NCBI GenBank assembly: GCA_965153355.1
Contig: OZ231127.1
Coordinates: forward strand, 80,972,001 to 81,036,000
Direction: 5' to 3'
From: Flaccisagitta enflata
Lineage: Eukaryota > Chaetognatha > Sagittoidea > Aphragmophora
DNA length: 64,000 nt
How positions within the stretch are numbered: the stretch's first letter is position 1; every line of letters starts with the position of its first letter. The notes below the pieces were generated by a model. The model searched no databases and was not told where the DNA came from. It saw only the letters and a list, made by a program, of their open reading frames with translations. The translations under genes were made by a program, and so were the position numbers. Positions 15,153-53,203 of the stretch are shown here, one piece after another.

Positions 15153-15519
15153 TATTCTACCTTCCGAACCAGTGTGGAAGCAATGAAGTCAATCAAAGGC
15201 GCACACTGTGCGCTGTGTGCTTCAGAGATGAACTTTTTGTTCAATCTGGTCGACTTAGCCTCTCAAGTTTAACCATTTATCTGTTATGGCGATTCTAATG
15301 AACCATATCACGGTTCAAAGAGGTGATACATTGTAAATACTTTGCATGGAATGACAAGGACATCATTGACAAGTCATCATTAGCACAGCCAAGAGAAATG
15401 GTTTGTCATGAAACTAGTTGAAGAAAACCTGACAAGTGACGCGGGGTCACAATATATCCAACCCCCAGCCTCCCCCCAAGCCCCCTTTTTTCACACTAAC
15501 ACATAGTGCAGCAGCATAA

Positions 15520-16280
15520 CAGGGTGTCCAATAAATTTGGTAAAAGCATAATTGCACACAAACTATTCTTCTAGATGACCCAGTAAGCTGAAATTTGGTT
15601 TGTACCCTCCCAATTAGTTCTATATCATGTTAGAATGCGCAGTTTCTCATGAGGACTCCCTTGGTTAAACAAGGCCGGATACACGGCAATCCAGTCGCGG
15701 ACGGTTGGGCAGGAGCAGTAACGCGAAAACCGCTCGGAAATCAAAAAAGTGACGGACGGATGGAGGGACCGACGGATGGACCAACAGACCAACCGACCGA
15801 CACGTCAAGGTGTAGAGTCGCGTGTCCGCGACTAAAAACAAAGGTATTATGCTTGAGGCCAACTTCCCTACTTCACGGGATTTTTAAAGGTAATATATGG
15901 TAGCGAACATATAGTTAATTATGCCATCAAATTTGGTAGCCTAATAAGGTCAACAAATAGGGGATACACATTGTTAAAGCAGGACTGCCCTACTGACTCA
16001 AAATTGGATCAAGACATAGAAAAAATCTGCTGAAATAATCCACAAGATACCATCTATTTCCTTTTGTCCATCAAAGCAAATTTTCTCAAGACCACTGCAG
16101 ATACAGATGCTTTCCTGCCTCGTACAGATCTCATTAAATGGATTCTTGCTTCCTTTGTGGTATTGAATATTCACCAACAACCAACCTTCATGTTTGACCC
16201 TTTTATCAATGGAAATAACCATCTAGGAATAGCTTTTGGATGTTCTTTTAAAAATTTTACCAAATTTATTGGACACCCTG
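15520..16280. mobile_element. Foldback element with CAGGGTGTCC ends
   Basis: CAGGGTGTCCAATAAATTTG at 15520 and its complement CAAATTTATTGGACACCCTG ending at 16280. A hairpin-type repeat (15667-15839) sits inside it, so it was probably inserted later. Confidence 0.8.
15667..15839 (+). mobile_element. Hairpin-type repeat, family 1, complete
   Basis: AAACAAGGCCGGATACACGG, CAGTCGCGGACGG, GGACCGACGGATGGACC array, stem AGTCGCGTGTCCGCGACT plus AAAAA. Confidence 0.9.
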
Positions 16281-16312
16281 TTGAATGCGCGTTTTTGGTA
16301 TTTTCAACTCCA

Positions 16313-16417
16313 CCCTGACGGATGGAAGGACAGACGGATGGACGGACCAATGGACCAACGGATTGACGGACGGACAGACAAAGTCTCTTATTGAGTTGCG
16401 TGTCCGCAACTAAAAAC
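16313..16417 (+). mobile_element. Hairpin-type repeat, family 1, 3' half
   Basis: GGACGGACCAATGGACC array, AGTCTCTTATTGAG, stem GTTGCGTGTCCGCAAC plus TAAAAA. The stem differs from GTCGCG..CGCGAC at paired positions. Confidence 0.85.
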
Positions 16418-16676
16418 CCTCAGTCCCTCACCCTCACTGCTTTTTCTGATGCGAGGATGCAATCAAAAGCGGATCTTGTTGTGCTTTCTCACCTGCTTCT
16501 CCCTCTTTCTCTCATTCTGGGAAGCAGGGGAAAAGGTTTTTTTTCACTCATCCACATTAGGAGCAGAGATGACATTTGGAACGACCTTCTTTCAGAGGCA
16601 AACTCGGAATTCCTGGCGGAAAAGCTAAGATCACGTGACTATCTAATTTGATCACGTGACCCTCTTCAGGGTGTTT

Positions 16677-16919
16677 CATATCAACTGAAATCTTTCAATA
16701 TAATTTCACTTTTTTTTAGATGTTACACCACTTTCAAATAGGTATTTATAAATATAAACCATTGATAAACTAATTACGAAAATAAATACCACCTCATATT
16801 CCATTTAAAAAAAACTTGATTTGAAATAAAAGTAGTTTATATAAAGTTCAAAGTTTGAATATGATATAGAATTATCACTTTCTGATTTTCAGAAATTTCA
16901 TCGTATTCAAAACACCCTG
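16677..16919. mobile_element. Short foldback MITE with CAGGGTGTTT ends
   Basis: CAGGGTGTTTCATATCAACT at the left pairs with the AAAACACCCTG end at the right; arms continue as GAAATCTTTC / GAAATTTC. Flanked on both sides by CACGTG-containing motifs. Confidence 0.7.
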
Positions 16920-17109
16920 TAGCCTGACCACGTGACCACTTTATTTGATCACATGACCACTCAATTTATCTTTCGCGTCTCATCGTCAAATTTTGAGAAG
17001 TAAACAAAATGCAAGATTTTTTCGCTGCCGAATTAGTTGAGGGTCTTCCTCATCTTCCCCTTCTTCCTCCTCATTCACCTTTTTTTTCGCTTCTCCTTAA
17101 AAAAAAGCA

Positions 17110-17287
17110 GGGAGAAAGGAGAAAGGAGAAAAGAAACAAAGAATGATATCGATAGAAATTAGAAAGGAAGGAAAAAAAAGGTAGGAGAAGAAAGAAAGGA
17201 AGAAAGAACGAAGAAGAAAGAAAGGAAGAAAGAAAAGGAAGGAGAAAAAATAAAGACAGGAAGGATAAGAAAGAAAGAGAGAAAGAC

Positions 17288-17370
<83 letters not shown>

Positions 17371-17477
17371 AAAAAAGAAAGGAAGGAAGGAGAAGAAAGA
17401 AGAAGAAAGAAAGGAAGAAAGAAAGGAAGGAGAAGAAAGAAAGACAGAAAGAAAGACAAAGGACAAGAAAGAAAAAA

Positions 17478-17516
<39 letters not shown>

Positions 17517-17563
17517 TGAAAGAAAGAAAGAGAGAAAGAAAGAAGGAAAGAAGGAAAGAAGGA

Positions 17564-17635
<72 letters not shown>

Positions 17636-17637
17636 GA
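17110..17637 (+). repeat. (GAAA)n-rich purine tract
   Basis: GAAA with GGAA and AGAAG interruptions, over 500 bp of almost pure purine. Confidence 0.95.
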
Positions 17638-18056
17638 AACTGCTGGTGAACTTTTGTATCACTGCTCCTGCGCAAACTTCGAAGTATAAATTACATAATA
17701 ATGTAATATTACTGTAAGTCTGTAACACTGAATTACTGTGACTTTAGTTTGCGATGCATTGCATTACTGCCTTGACCATCGTCTTATTGCTCACTACAGT
17801 GCCCTCCCCCTTTACCTATATGTTTCATTTCCGGAACCGAGAATTAAAAAAAGAATTTGAGTGTCATCTGACGATGTTGTAGTTGTCGTTTCCGTCGTAG
17901 TTGTCGTAGTTGTCGTTCATGATTGTCATGTCTCGGCTTCAGACACCAGAAGGGAAAAATGGGGACGATTCTGATTATAACACTTCTAGAAGGGAAAAAA
18001 GACAACTACTAAGCATCGAATGATGAAAATGGTCCCTTCCTTGTTCCACACGAAGA

Positions 18057-18665
18057 ATATAAAGAAAGAATAGAAGAAAGGAAGAAAGAGAGAAATAAAA
18101 AGAAAAAAAGATAGAAAGAATAGAAGAAGAAAAACTTGAAGAAAGAAAGAATAGAAGAGAGAAAGGAGAAAAAGAAAGAAGAATAAAAAGAAAGAAGAAT
18201 AAAAAGAAAGAAGAATAAAAAGAAAGTGATAGAAGAAAGAAAGAAATGATAGAAGAAAGAATGAGAAAGAAAGAAATAAAAATGAGAAAGAAAGAATAAA
18301 GAAAAAATAAAGAATAAAGAATAAAGAATAAAGAATAAAGAATAAAGAATAAAGAATAAAGAATAAAGAAAGAAATAAAAATGAGAAAGAAAGAATAAAG
18401 AAAAAATAAAGAATAAAGAATAAAGAATAAAAATAAAGAATAAAGAATAAAGAATAAAGAATAAAGAATAAAGAAAGAAATAAAAATGAGAAAGAAAGAA
18501 ATAAAAATGATAGAAGAAAGAAGAATAAAAAGAAAGTGATAGAAGAAAGAAAGAAATGATAGAAGAAAGAATGAGAAAGAAAGAAAGAAAGCAAGAAAGC
18601 AAGCAAGAAAGCAAGAAAGCAAGAAAGCAAGAAAGCAAGAAAGAAAGAAAGAAAGAAAGAAAGAG

Positions 18666-18720
<55 letters not shown>

Positions 18721-18760
18721 AAATAAGAAAGAGAGACAGAAAGAAAGAAACAAAGAAAGG
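18057..18760 (+). repeat. AAAGAAT / GAAA complex repeat
   Basis: Blocks of AATAAAG, AAGAATGAG and GAAAGCAA with internal duplications of about 100 bp (18300-18380 against 18390-18500). Confidence 0.94.
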
Positions 18761-18881
18761 GCAAAGAGAAAAAAAAAAAGAAATTAAGAAGAAAAGACTA
18801 AAAGAAACAAAAGAGAAAAAAAACAAGGTACGATGCGTGCGCCGTAAGGCAGTCGTTACCAACTAACGAACCGGATTATAG

Positions 18882-19075
18882 GGCCGGATGTACAAGGCCA
18901 CCCAAGTCGAACGCGGATGGGCCGGGGCATCAAAAAAGTAGGCACCCCAAACATTTGGGTAGGGGCAGATATGACAAAACGGCGCGCAAACGCCGAAAAT
19001 CTTTGTGATACGGACAAACCTACCCACCAACCAAGTGGGTCACGTCACGTCGCGTACAAGCGAATAAAAAAAACA
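18882..19075 (+). mobile_element. Hairpin-type repeat, diverged
   Basis: GGCCGGATGTACAAGGCC, AACGCGGATGGGCCGGGGCA, CCCACCAACCAAGTGG and TCGCGTACAAGCGAATAAAA in family-1 order. Confidence 0.65.
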
Positions 19076-20092
19076 AGCGCAACAGGCCAACAGTCGCATG
19101 AACCGTTTTATAATTACACACACATACGTACTTACATACTCCTTCTTTCTTTCCTCCCTTCTTCCCTTCCTTCCTCCATCCCCCCCCCCCTTCCTTTTCG
19201 TCCTTCCACCCATCCACAGTCCATCAAATCCCACCCTGATGAAAAAAAAACACTTAACGCCACTTTATCCTACTCCACCCACCCCACGCACATAGGGCAG
19301 AGAGTATTTTTTTGAAGCATATGGGGACATTCTTTTTTTCAATTTTTTTTAAACTCTCATTGTGCATTATAACCTGTCAGAGGTAGAAGAACATGATTTG
19401 GCTGTATTACCCCATTTCATGTACAGCTTATTGGAAGTCAAAGATAAATTTTGCCTTATATTTCAATAGAGAGAGAAAAAAATTCCATTCCCGCCTATTT
19501 CCGCCAAAAACCTAATACCTATTTGTAGATCTCCTTAAAGCAAATCCAAATATGTAATCTTTTCCTGCTACTTTTTTGCACTTTAAGAGAAAAAGCTCAT
19601 GGAAAAGTTGTTGCATAGCATCATTGGTGCCTGACTAAGGGAAGACGCCACAAAATATAGATCTTAGCGATAAGCTCACACATTCAGACTGACCAATAAG
19701 AAGCAAGGAACAAACATCCAAAGATGAAGCTCAGTTCAAGGTGATGTTACAGTTTGGTCACTCTCTTGCTTTTGGTGTCTGTCATCGATTTTGTCATCGA
19801 TTTTTTACATTCTAATCCTTGATCTTTTGTTGAAAACAAAAAAGATGACATCTGTTAAAGAATTGAAGAAGTAATGAGGTCAATTTTCTTCAACAAAAAC
19901 TATTGAGAACAAAATCTTAGTGAGAATCCACAGTGCCACGCCATCTAAGGCTGTGCGATACGTATTAAATTATGTATTGGGTTTACCCAACACCAAATAC
20001 GTACTTTCTTACAAAACATCACAAATTTAGCTAAAGAAACTTATTTCACTTTAAAATACCCAACAAGTTTATGTGTAAAACTTTGGAATGTA

Positions 20093-20155
20093 ACGGACGG
20101 ACGGACCAACCGACAGAGCAAGGTGTATGGTCGCGTGCACGCGACTGAAAACAAA
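20093..20155 (+). mobile_element. Hairpin-type repeat, family 1, 3' end
   Basis: GGACGGACGGACCAACCGAC and the stem GGTCGCGTGCACGCGACT followed by GAAAAC. A further isolated stem, AGTCGCCAGCTACGCGACT, is at 20983-21001. Confidence 0.75.
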
Positions 20156-20540
20156 AGCTGTGCAATTTGACAACCACCCCAAAAATGAGTATTCATCATT
20201 TTTTCAAATTTTAGGAGTCGCCGTCAATTCGCCTTTAGCTCTTGTTCCTCTTCTTCTTTATTCATCTTCTTCTTAACCGCCCTGCTTAATGCTTTCGTCC
20301 TCGCGTGTCAAATCCAGACCTCTTTTCTCTGAATTCATATATGAATGACTGGAATTAAGTCTATCCCCTCTCAGATACCAAATGTTTACAGAGCCCAGAA
20401 ACGGTTCATTGCATGATGGCCCAAACACACATTTTCGAACCCTCTGTGAAGACCAATGTCAGCTTTTTTTGTATTCACTCAATCAATGAGCACACTTCAG
20501 AATACACGGAGTAGTCATTCAAAACTAAAGTCGTGAGCAG

Positions 20541-20878
20541 TAGGGTGACTTGAAATATGGTCAAATCCGAATCTCGTCTTCCTTGCGGGAGAAATGTGAC
20601 CATTTCCATCATAGATGGTAACTCTAAAATCTGGAGATGATCAGACAAAGTTTACTCATGGCCGCAACCCCACCCCATTCCCATTATAAAAGATAGGAAG
20701 CTGCAGAGGCCAAAATCCTTCCTGTACATTTTCTATGGGAAATGAGGGGGGTTGCGGCCATGAGTAAACTTCATTTGATTGCCACCAGATTTTAGGGTTA
20801 TCATCTGTGATGGAAATGGTATCATTTCTCCCGCGAGGGAGACCAGATTCAAATATGACCATATTTTCAGTCACCCTA
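20541..20878. mobile_element. Palindromic hAT-like MITE with 8-bp target duplication
   Basis: TAGGGTGACT and AGTCACCCTA ends; the arms pair over most of their length (GGTTGCGGCCATGAGTAAAC near the centre). GTGAGCAG is duplicated at 20533-20540 and 20879-20886. Confidence 0.88.
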
Positions 20879-21321
20879 GTGAGCAGTTGATGAAAGCAAT
20901 TTCGCGTTAACAATTGGTCCTGCCCTCCGGGCCCACCGCTCACGCAGTTTCAAGTGTTTAACTTCGGCCCCTGTGTAATTTTAGTCGCCAGCTACGCGAC
21001 TTTTTTGGGCAGCGGCCCCGAAAGGGTTGATGACCTATGCTTTCTCTTATAGGGAAAGTACTCCTTTACCCATTCATCTGTTCATCTGCTCCCCCGAGGG
21101 CCTCAAGACCCAAATACCACCATATTTTGCCAAATTCTTCAAGATCCGGCCAAATACTGTTAAATTCTACTAGATTTGCTAAATTTTGAAAAATTTTGAA
21201 AAACTTTGCCAAATTCTATCAACTGTTGGACGGAAGAGAACCTCATGTATGAAAGCATCTAGGACATTAGCCTCTTTGCAATTACTGCCCTGCTCCTTCC
21301 CTCACCTTTAATATCAATCTA

Positions 21322-21923
21322 CAGTACGATGGGAACAATGACAACCTAGACTGGAGGATAGATTTTAAGTATCTTAATTCTATTTATTTCATAAAATTAA
21401 ATCAAATTAAATCAAATTAAATTAAATCAAAGGTTTCTCTTTTGAATGAATGCATTTACGTCTTTTAACCTTCAACTTGTGACTTGACCACACCAAGACT
21501 TTATTTTTCAATGGTATAACCTATTTCATTAAATTGAGCAAAACATTTTTATAGTTTTAATTAAAAAATCAGCTCAATGGGACTATTTTTACAGGTTTCA
21601 TGACTATTTTTAATTAACAAAAGTTATACAAATTAATTTTTGGGCAAAACTTAAAATTACCATAAAACCTGCAAAAATAAACCAATTGAGCCGATTTTTT
21701 TTCAAAACCCTATAAAATTTTCCCCATAATCTATTGAGATAGATTAAAATTTTTTGAAAATGAAGTCTTGATAAGGTCAGGTTGCAAGTTGAAGTTTGAG
21801 AGACGCAAACATTTTCACTCAATGGAGCAATCTTTAATTTACCTAGATCTTTATGAAACAAATAAAATTAAGATACTTCAAAGCTATCCTCCAGTCTAGG
21901 TCGTCATTGCTCCTATCGTACTG
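21322..21923. mobile_element. Tc1/mariner-type foldback MITE
   Basis: TA|CAGTACGATGGGAACAATGA and the matching GTCATTGCTCCTATCGTACTG|TA; the arms carry ACCTAGACTGGAGGATAG and its complement, and pair over much of 600 bp. Confidence 0.85.
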
Positions 21924-22187
21924 TACTTAGAAGGGCACGGGTACCGCTGACCATCTAACGCTTTAGCGACTATTAGTTGGGAAGTGATGGAACAATCAGA
22001 TCAAGACAATTTTCACGTACCGATTACCACGTAACGCATCATCTCTGATGACTGCATGTCACGTGAAGTCGTTGGGTTGATTTCATCATTTTTTCTCTTA
22101 TGTAAGATTTTCAGATGCACCAACGCACCTTTATGTCCGGTTGTGTCCGTGTTGGCCCGCTACGCTAACCCTTGACAATCCACCCGA

Positions 22188-22760
22188 CGGACCTACACCG
22201 TCTTCTGATCGGACTGTGAAATGCAAAACCTTTATAGCTCCTTAACCACTAAGAAAAGAGTCATGAAATTTTCAGTGAATATTGGTAACATGTGACGGTT
22301 TTTGCATGTCAAAGCTCAGATCATAATATAGAAAAGGTGAGGGGAAAACAAAATATTGAATGAACATCCATTTTTTAAGCAAAATGACTTTTTTTACCTG
22401 TTTTTTTTTGAAGTTGCTGTTTTTCTCTTAAAATATGCAGCAAATAGATAATACATAATACATAAGTTAACATCTGTTATCAAAAATAAATCCTAAAGTT
22501 TTTGTTGAAATACAAAGCAACTTAAAGCAGATAAAGAAAACTCATTTCTAAAGAAATGAGGAAAAATTGATCTTAATCAAAAATGGGTTTTCTTTCAATA
22601 TTTTGTTTTCCCCTCACCTTTTTTATATCATGATCTGAGCTTTGACATGCAAAAACCGTCATATGTTATCAATATTCACTGAAAATTTCATGATTTTTTT
22701 CCAAGGGGTTTAGGAGCTATAAAGGTTTTGCATTTCACAGTCCGATCCGAACACGGTGTA
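22188..22760. mobile_element. Foldback element nested in a hairpin-type repeat
   Basis: Ends GATCGGACTGTGAAATGC and GCATTTCACAGTCCGATC; arms pair through CTTTATAGCTCCT, TGACGGTTTTTGCATG and AGGTGAGGGGAAAACAAAAT. The flanking 22110-22187 and 22761-22780 look like the two halves of one hairpin-type repeat. Confidence 0.8.
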
Positions 22761-23879
22761 CTGGCCTACTTGGCCTTGTTCACTTCTACTCATTCAAGTG
22801 GGTGATCTAATTTCGGCACCTTTCAGTTAACTCGGCACCTTTCAGTTAACTCGATAATCCGATCCCATCACCATATGAAGCATTCATCGGCATATTAAGC
22901 GTTAGTAGCCATGGGTAATGGGCATGGGTAATGGCGGCCATGGCGCAATGGCGCCCCACCTATCATAGTCTCGTCCACGACATAAACGTTCATCCAAGCA
23001 TTCTTTCTCTCCCCTTTCAACCGCAGTTTTCGAATGTCAAGGCTGACACTTTTAATCACGTGTCTCACGCGATTGACACAATGAAAAACGTTCATTAAAA
23101 ATATCTCGATGGCATTTCATCCTCAGCCAATCGGAACACACGTGTCTGAGACGGATTTTCTCAAAATCAATTAAATATTTTGTCAGCTTTCGAGAAATAA
23201 AAATGATGGTTCTCCCGCCATGAAGAAAATATCAGGCATGCAAAAAGGACCCGAAAATAAATTAAAGGAGCTAAAGAGAAAGAACGAGAGGCTTATAGAT
23301 GCAATGAATGAAGAAAATGATGCAAGGGGTTTTTTGGAACAGTATATTTCGAAAATATAGGAAAAAAAAGTCTGGTAGACGGTAAAAAAACATATCGGAA
23401 CAAGATATACTCATGGGTAATAAACAAGAAATAACTGTTACACAATCGGTGAAATAACCGAACGTCATTTGATAATAATACATGTCAATTCTAAATTCTA
23501 ATTCAAGACTTAGGGGAATTGGCAGACAACTACAGCAAGTTTTCAAATGATTATGAAATTAATGATTATTCTTAACCCCATCCTTGATCCACTTGTGCCA
23601 TAGAAATCCTCCAACAAGCGCCATTCAGAAACATGACTTTTTCTCAGGACAAATACGAAAAGGTAAGGAGTTAAAGAATAGTTAAGACTTTGCAATGAAT
23701 TGAATCATACGTATACATATAGTAAGCAAAAAGCTTCAAAATTACAGTCCCCGACTGGGACTGTAATTTTTTAAGCTTTCTTGTTGCGTAAACGCAACTC
23801 GATAAGATACACGACAAAACTGCAATATCAAGAAAAAAAATATTTAGTATAGTTTTAATGATGACAAAATAAATACACA

Positions 23880-24050
23880 AAAAAATTTTTTAAAAAATTT
23901 TCAAAAAAAAATTTTTTTTTCAAAAAAAAAAAAATCAAAAAATTTTCTAAGAAAATTTTCAAAAAAATTTTCAAAAAAATTTTCAAAAAAAATTTTCAAA
24001 AAAAATTTTCAAAAATTTTTCAAAAATTGTCAAAATTTTTTTAAAAAATA
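23880..24050. repeat. A/T-run array
   Basis: Alternating runs of A and T with CAAAAA spacers (TTTTCAAAAAA-type, 10-14 bp period). A similar array is at 60929-61141, next to a family-3 repeat in both cases. Confidence 0.9.
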
Positions 24051-24054
24051 TCAA

Positions 24055-24505
24055 GTAGTCGAAGATGATGACAGTAGTTGAGGATGATGACAGTGGATGA
24101 AGATGATGACAGTAGTTGAAGATGATAGCAGTTGTTGAAGATGATAACAGTTGTTGAAGAGGATAACAGTAGTTGAAGAGGATAAAAGTAGTTGAAGATG
24201 ATGACAGTAGTTGAAGATGATGACAGTAGTTGAAGATGATGACAGTAGTTGAAGATGATGACACTAGTTGAAGATAATGATAGTAGTTGAAGATAATGAT
24301 AGTAGTTGAACATAATGATAGTAGTTGAACATAATGATAGTAGTTGAACATAATGATAGTAGTTGAACATAATGATAGTAGTTAAAGATGAGGACAGTAA
24401 TAGAAGATGAGGACAGTAGTTGAAGATGAGGACAGTAGTTGAAAATGATGACAGAAGTTGAAGATGATGACAGTAGTTGAAGATGATGACAGTAGTTGAA
24501 GATGA
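24055..24505 (+). repeat. 19-bp minisatellite
   Basis: About 24 units of GATGATGACAGTAGTTGAA with variants; three units (57 bp) give the apparent protein periodicity. Confidence 0.95.
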
Positions 24506-24599
24506 ATCTTGATATCCATGATAACAAACCTAAAGAAAAATCAGAATGAAATAAATGAGCAAGTAAAAGAATTCATCAACTCCAATCCTTTATATAAAT

Positions 24600-25172
24600 C
24601 GCCTAAGTCCTAGTAACATATTACTACATTAATAAGCTAATATCTTATAAACCAGACTTCAGATTTAAATCGAATTTTGCAGGGGCAGTTTAATTAATGT
24701 CCTTTACTTGTCTACCAAATTAAAAAATAATTCACATAACTTTGCTACCCTTTGCCTGTGTAAACTGCCTAAGTCATAACAACATATTACTATATAAATA
24801 AGCTAATATCTCATAAACCAGACTTCAGATTTAATTCGAATTTTGCAGGAGTTGTTTATTTAGTACCCTTTACTTGTATACCAAATTAAAAAAAAAATCA
24901 CATAGGTATACTACCCTCTACCTATGTAAATTGCCTAAGTCCAGTAAAATATTACTACAAAAATAATAGGCAAAGGGTAGTAAAAGTTAATGAATTTTTC
25001 TGAAAATTGGTAAACAAGCTCCCATTGATATAAAAATAACACTGGTAATGTTTCATGAACTTCTGAAGTCTGGTTCAAAAAATATGAGAAGGTTTTAAAC
25101 AACAGACGAACAGACTACACGATCAGGTCCACCTCATAGTCACCGACGAAAACTTTTCGTCGGGGACAAAAA
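24600..25172 (+). mobile_element. Repeat family 3, copy 1
   Basis: Internal units CCTAAGTCCTAGTAACATAT and TTCAGATTTAAATCGAATTT, then a tail CAGACTACACGATCAGGTCC and the stem CGACGAAAACTTTTCGTCG followed by GGGGACAAAAAA. Same layout as the 61-62 kb copies. Confidence 0.75.
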
Positions 25173-25599
25173 ACTTCTTACTGAAGAGGACGCTTATCAG
25201 AATAAATATGGCATTTCCAATGTTGCATTTACATTCATCCAGGACAACTCAAAAAGATCCAAAGGAAGCGCTCCCACATGTCAAGACTAATTTTTAAGGC
25301 ACAGACGACAAAAATGTAGAAAATGATGATTGCATCTTCAAGACAGTTTTCAATATTGCAATTGGCAAACTAAATCAGCGGAAGAGGAAGAAATTCCTTC
25401 ACCGAAGTCCCGCGTTCGAACCCTCAGCAAATAACATGCCGCATGCTACTCATTAGTCATTCATTCATAAATATGCTGAACGTTTCAATTGTAATTCATT
25501 CATATGCTGAAAATTCTTGGGTTGACTTCTTTCGCAAATTCATGTACTATCTGAAATAGAAGTCTACCGACCTGAAAATAAACAGCAATATATGTCAAG

Positions 25600-25985
25600 G
25601 TGCACACGAAGGGGCAATTTTCATAGTCAAATCATATTCTAAAAAAAAAATAAATTAATGAATTCACAATTTTTTAAAAAGAAATCATATTTTTAGTATA
25701 AATTATCTATTTATTTGCATTGAGAATCATTTTTGTGTTCAAAACCAGTTGGAAAAATTGTGAGAAAAAAAAAAGAAAATTAGCCTTCATTCCTGGAATT
25801 GTCTTAGGTGAAATTCTTAATCTGTCCCTGAATGCAAAAATTTGCATTTCTAAGAACATAGCCCTGTTCTAAAGACATATAAGAAAAGGGCCATGTTCTT
25901 AGAAATGCAAAATTTTGCATTCAGAAAGAGATTAAGAATTTCACGCGAAATGATTTTCCAAATTTGCTGTTCCTGTGCACTGTAA
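25600..25985. mobile_element. Palindromic AT-rich segment
   Basis: GTGAAATTCTTAATCT and TTGCATTTCTAAGAACATA pair with their complements at 25880-25945, leaving a short loop; GTGCACA ends at both sides. Probably another MITE. Confidence 0.6.
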
Positions 25986-26481
25986 CATATAAAGAATATT
26001 ATTATTGAATAGATAAATTTCTAAATATAACTGATCTTACAAAAAAAAACTTATACTACTATTTTATAATACTATAACTCTGTATTGAATAACTATATTT
26101 AAATGTAATTTATCTTTAAACTAAATGCTTTCTTTCAGGTGGGAAGTTTCTATTTCTTAGATAGTAGATAATCATTTCATTAAGCTGTATCCGTGCAAAA
26201 ATTTCTGTCTCGTAACAATGTTCAATTGCAAAATTCGAATCCCGAGAATAGCTGAAGTTCATCATTCTATGAGATAATCGATACTTGGACAGGTTGGCAG
26301 TATACAGCTTAAGAATTGCAAATTGCAGGTAAATTGCAAGAGACTGCAGCAGTGGCGTAGGCCTAGTGTCATTTGATGGACCGAGTGTAGGGTGGAGAAA
26401 ATGCCTAAATTGACAATGGATAATCATTAACTAGAGGGAAGTTCATGGCACCAAGCCATGATGTGGCACATGTGTGTATGT

Positions 26482-26557
26482 GAGTGAGTGAGTGAGTGAG
26501 TGAGTGAGTGAGTGAGTGAGTGAGTGAGTGAGTGAGTGAGTGAGTGAGTGAGTGAGT

Positions 26558-26595
<38 letters not shown>
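26482..26595 (+). repeat. (GTGA)n then (GA)n
   Basis: GTGA about 20 copies followed by GA. Confidence 0.97.
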
Positions 26596-26597
<2 letters not shown>

Positions 26598-26734
26598 ATC
26601 GATTAGGCTCAAATGCAAAGACAATTTGTTTTGATTATTGCCCGGACAATGCAACTTCATTGCGCTAGACGTAAATTCAGTCTTTCACTATGCTGGTCAG
26701 TTTCGCGAGTATGGCTTTAATTAGGACGTGTAGG

Positions 26735-26845
26735 TGAAGTATGACACTGTTGGGGGATTTGAAGTAGGGGACTGCTAAGGGATGTGAAGTATGGGGCTGC
26801 CGGGGGATGTGAAGTATTGGACTGCTGGGGGATGTAAAGTATCAG
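26735..26845 (+). repeat. 29-bp repeat in the likely FMNL 3' UTR
   Basis: Four units around GGGGGATGTGAAGTAT and GGACTGCT, 150 bp beyond the FMNL stop. Confidence 0.8.
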
Positions 26846-27000
26846 CTGACGTATGTGATGAGCTTTGGATGTATGTGGCAACCAGTTCAAGGCTTAAGCA
26901 CATGAATCATGAATATGGAGGATTTTTTTGCCCGAAAGTAAAAAGTGAAGAGAACATGCGCAAACATGCAAATGGCAAACCAGTTCCGTTGTTGATGGCA

Positions 27001-53203
<26,203 letters not shown>

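Noticed and set aside
24055-24505. CRISPR-like array
   Set aside because: No spacers; it is a head-to-tail 19-bp minisatellite in eukaryotic DNA.
25425-25445. GCGTTCGAACCCT, resembling a tRNA B box (another at about 10366)
   Set aside because: No A box at the right distance and no cloverleaf; the 10366 case lies inside a coding exon.
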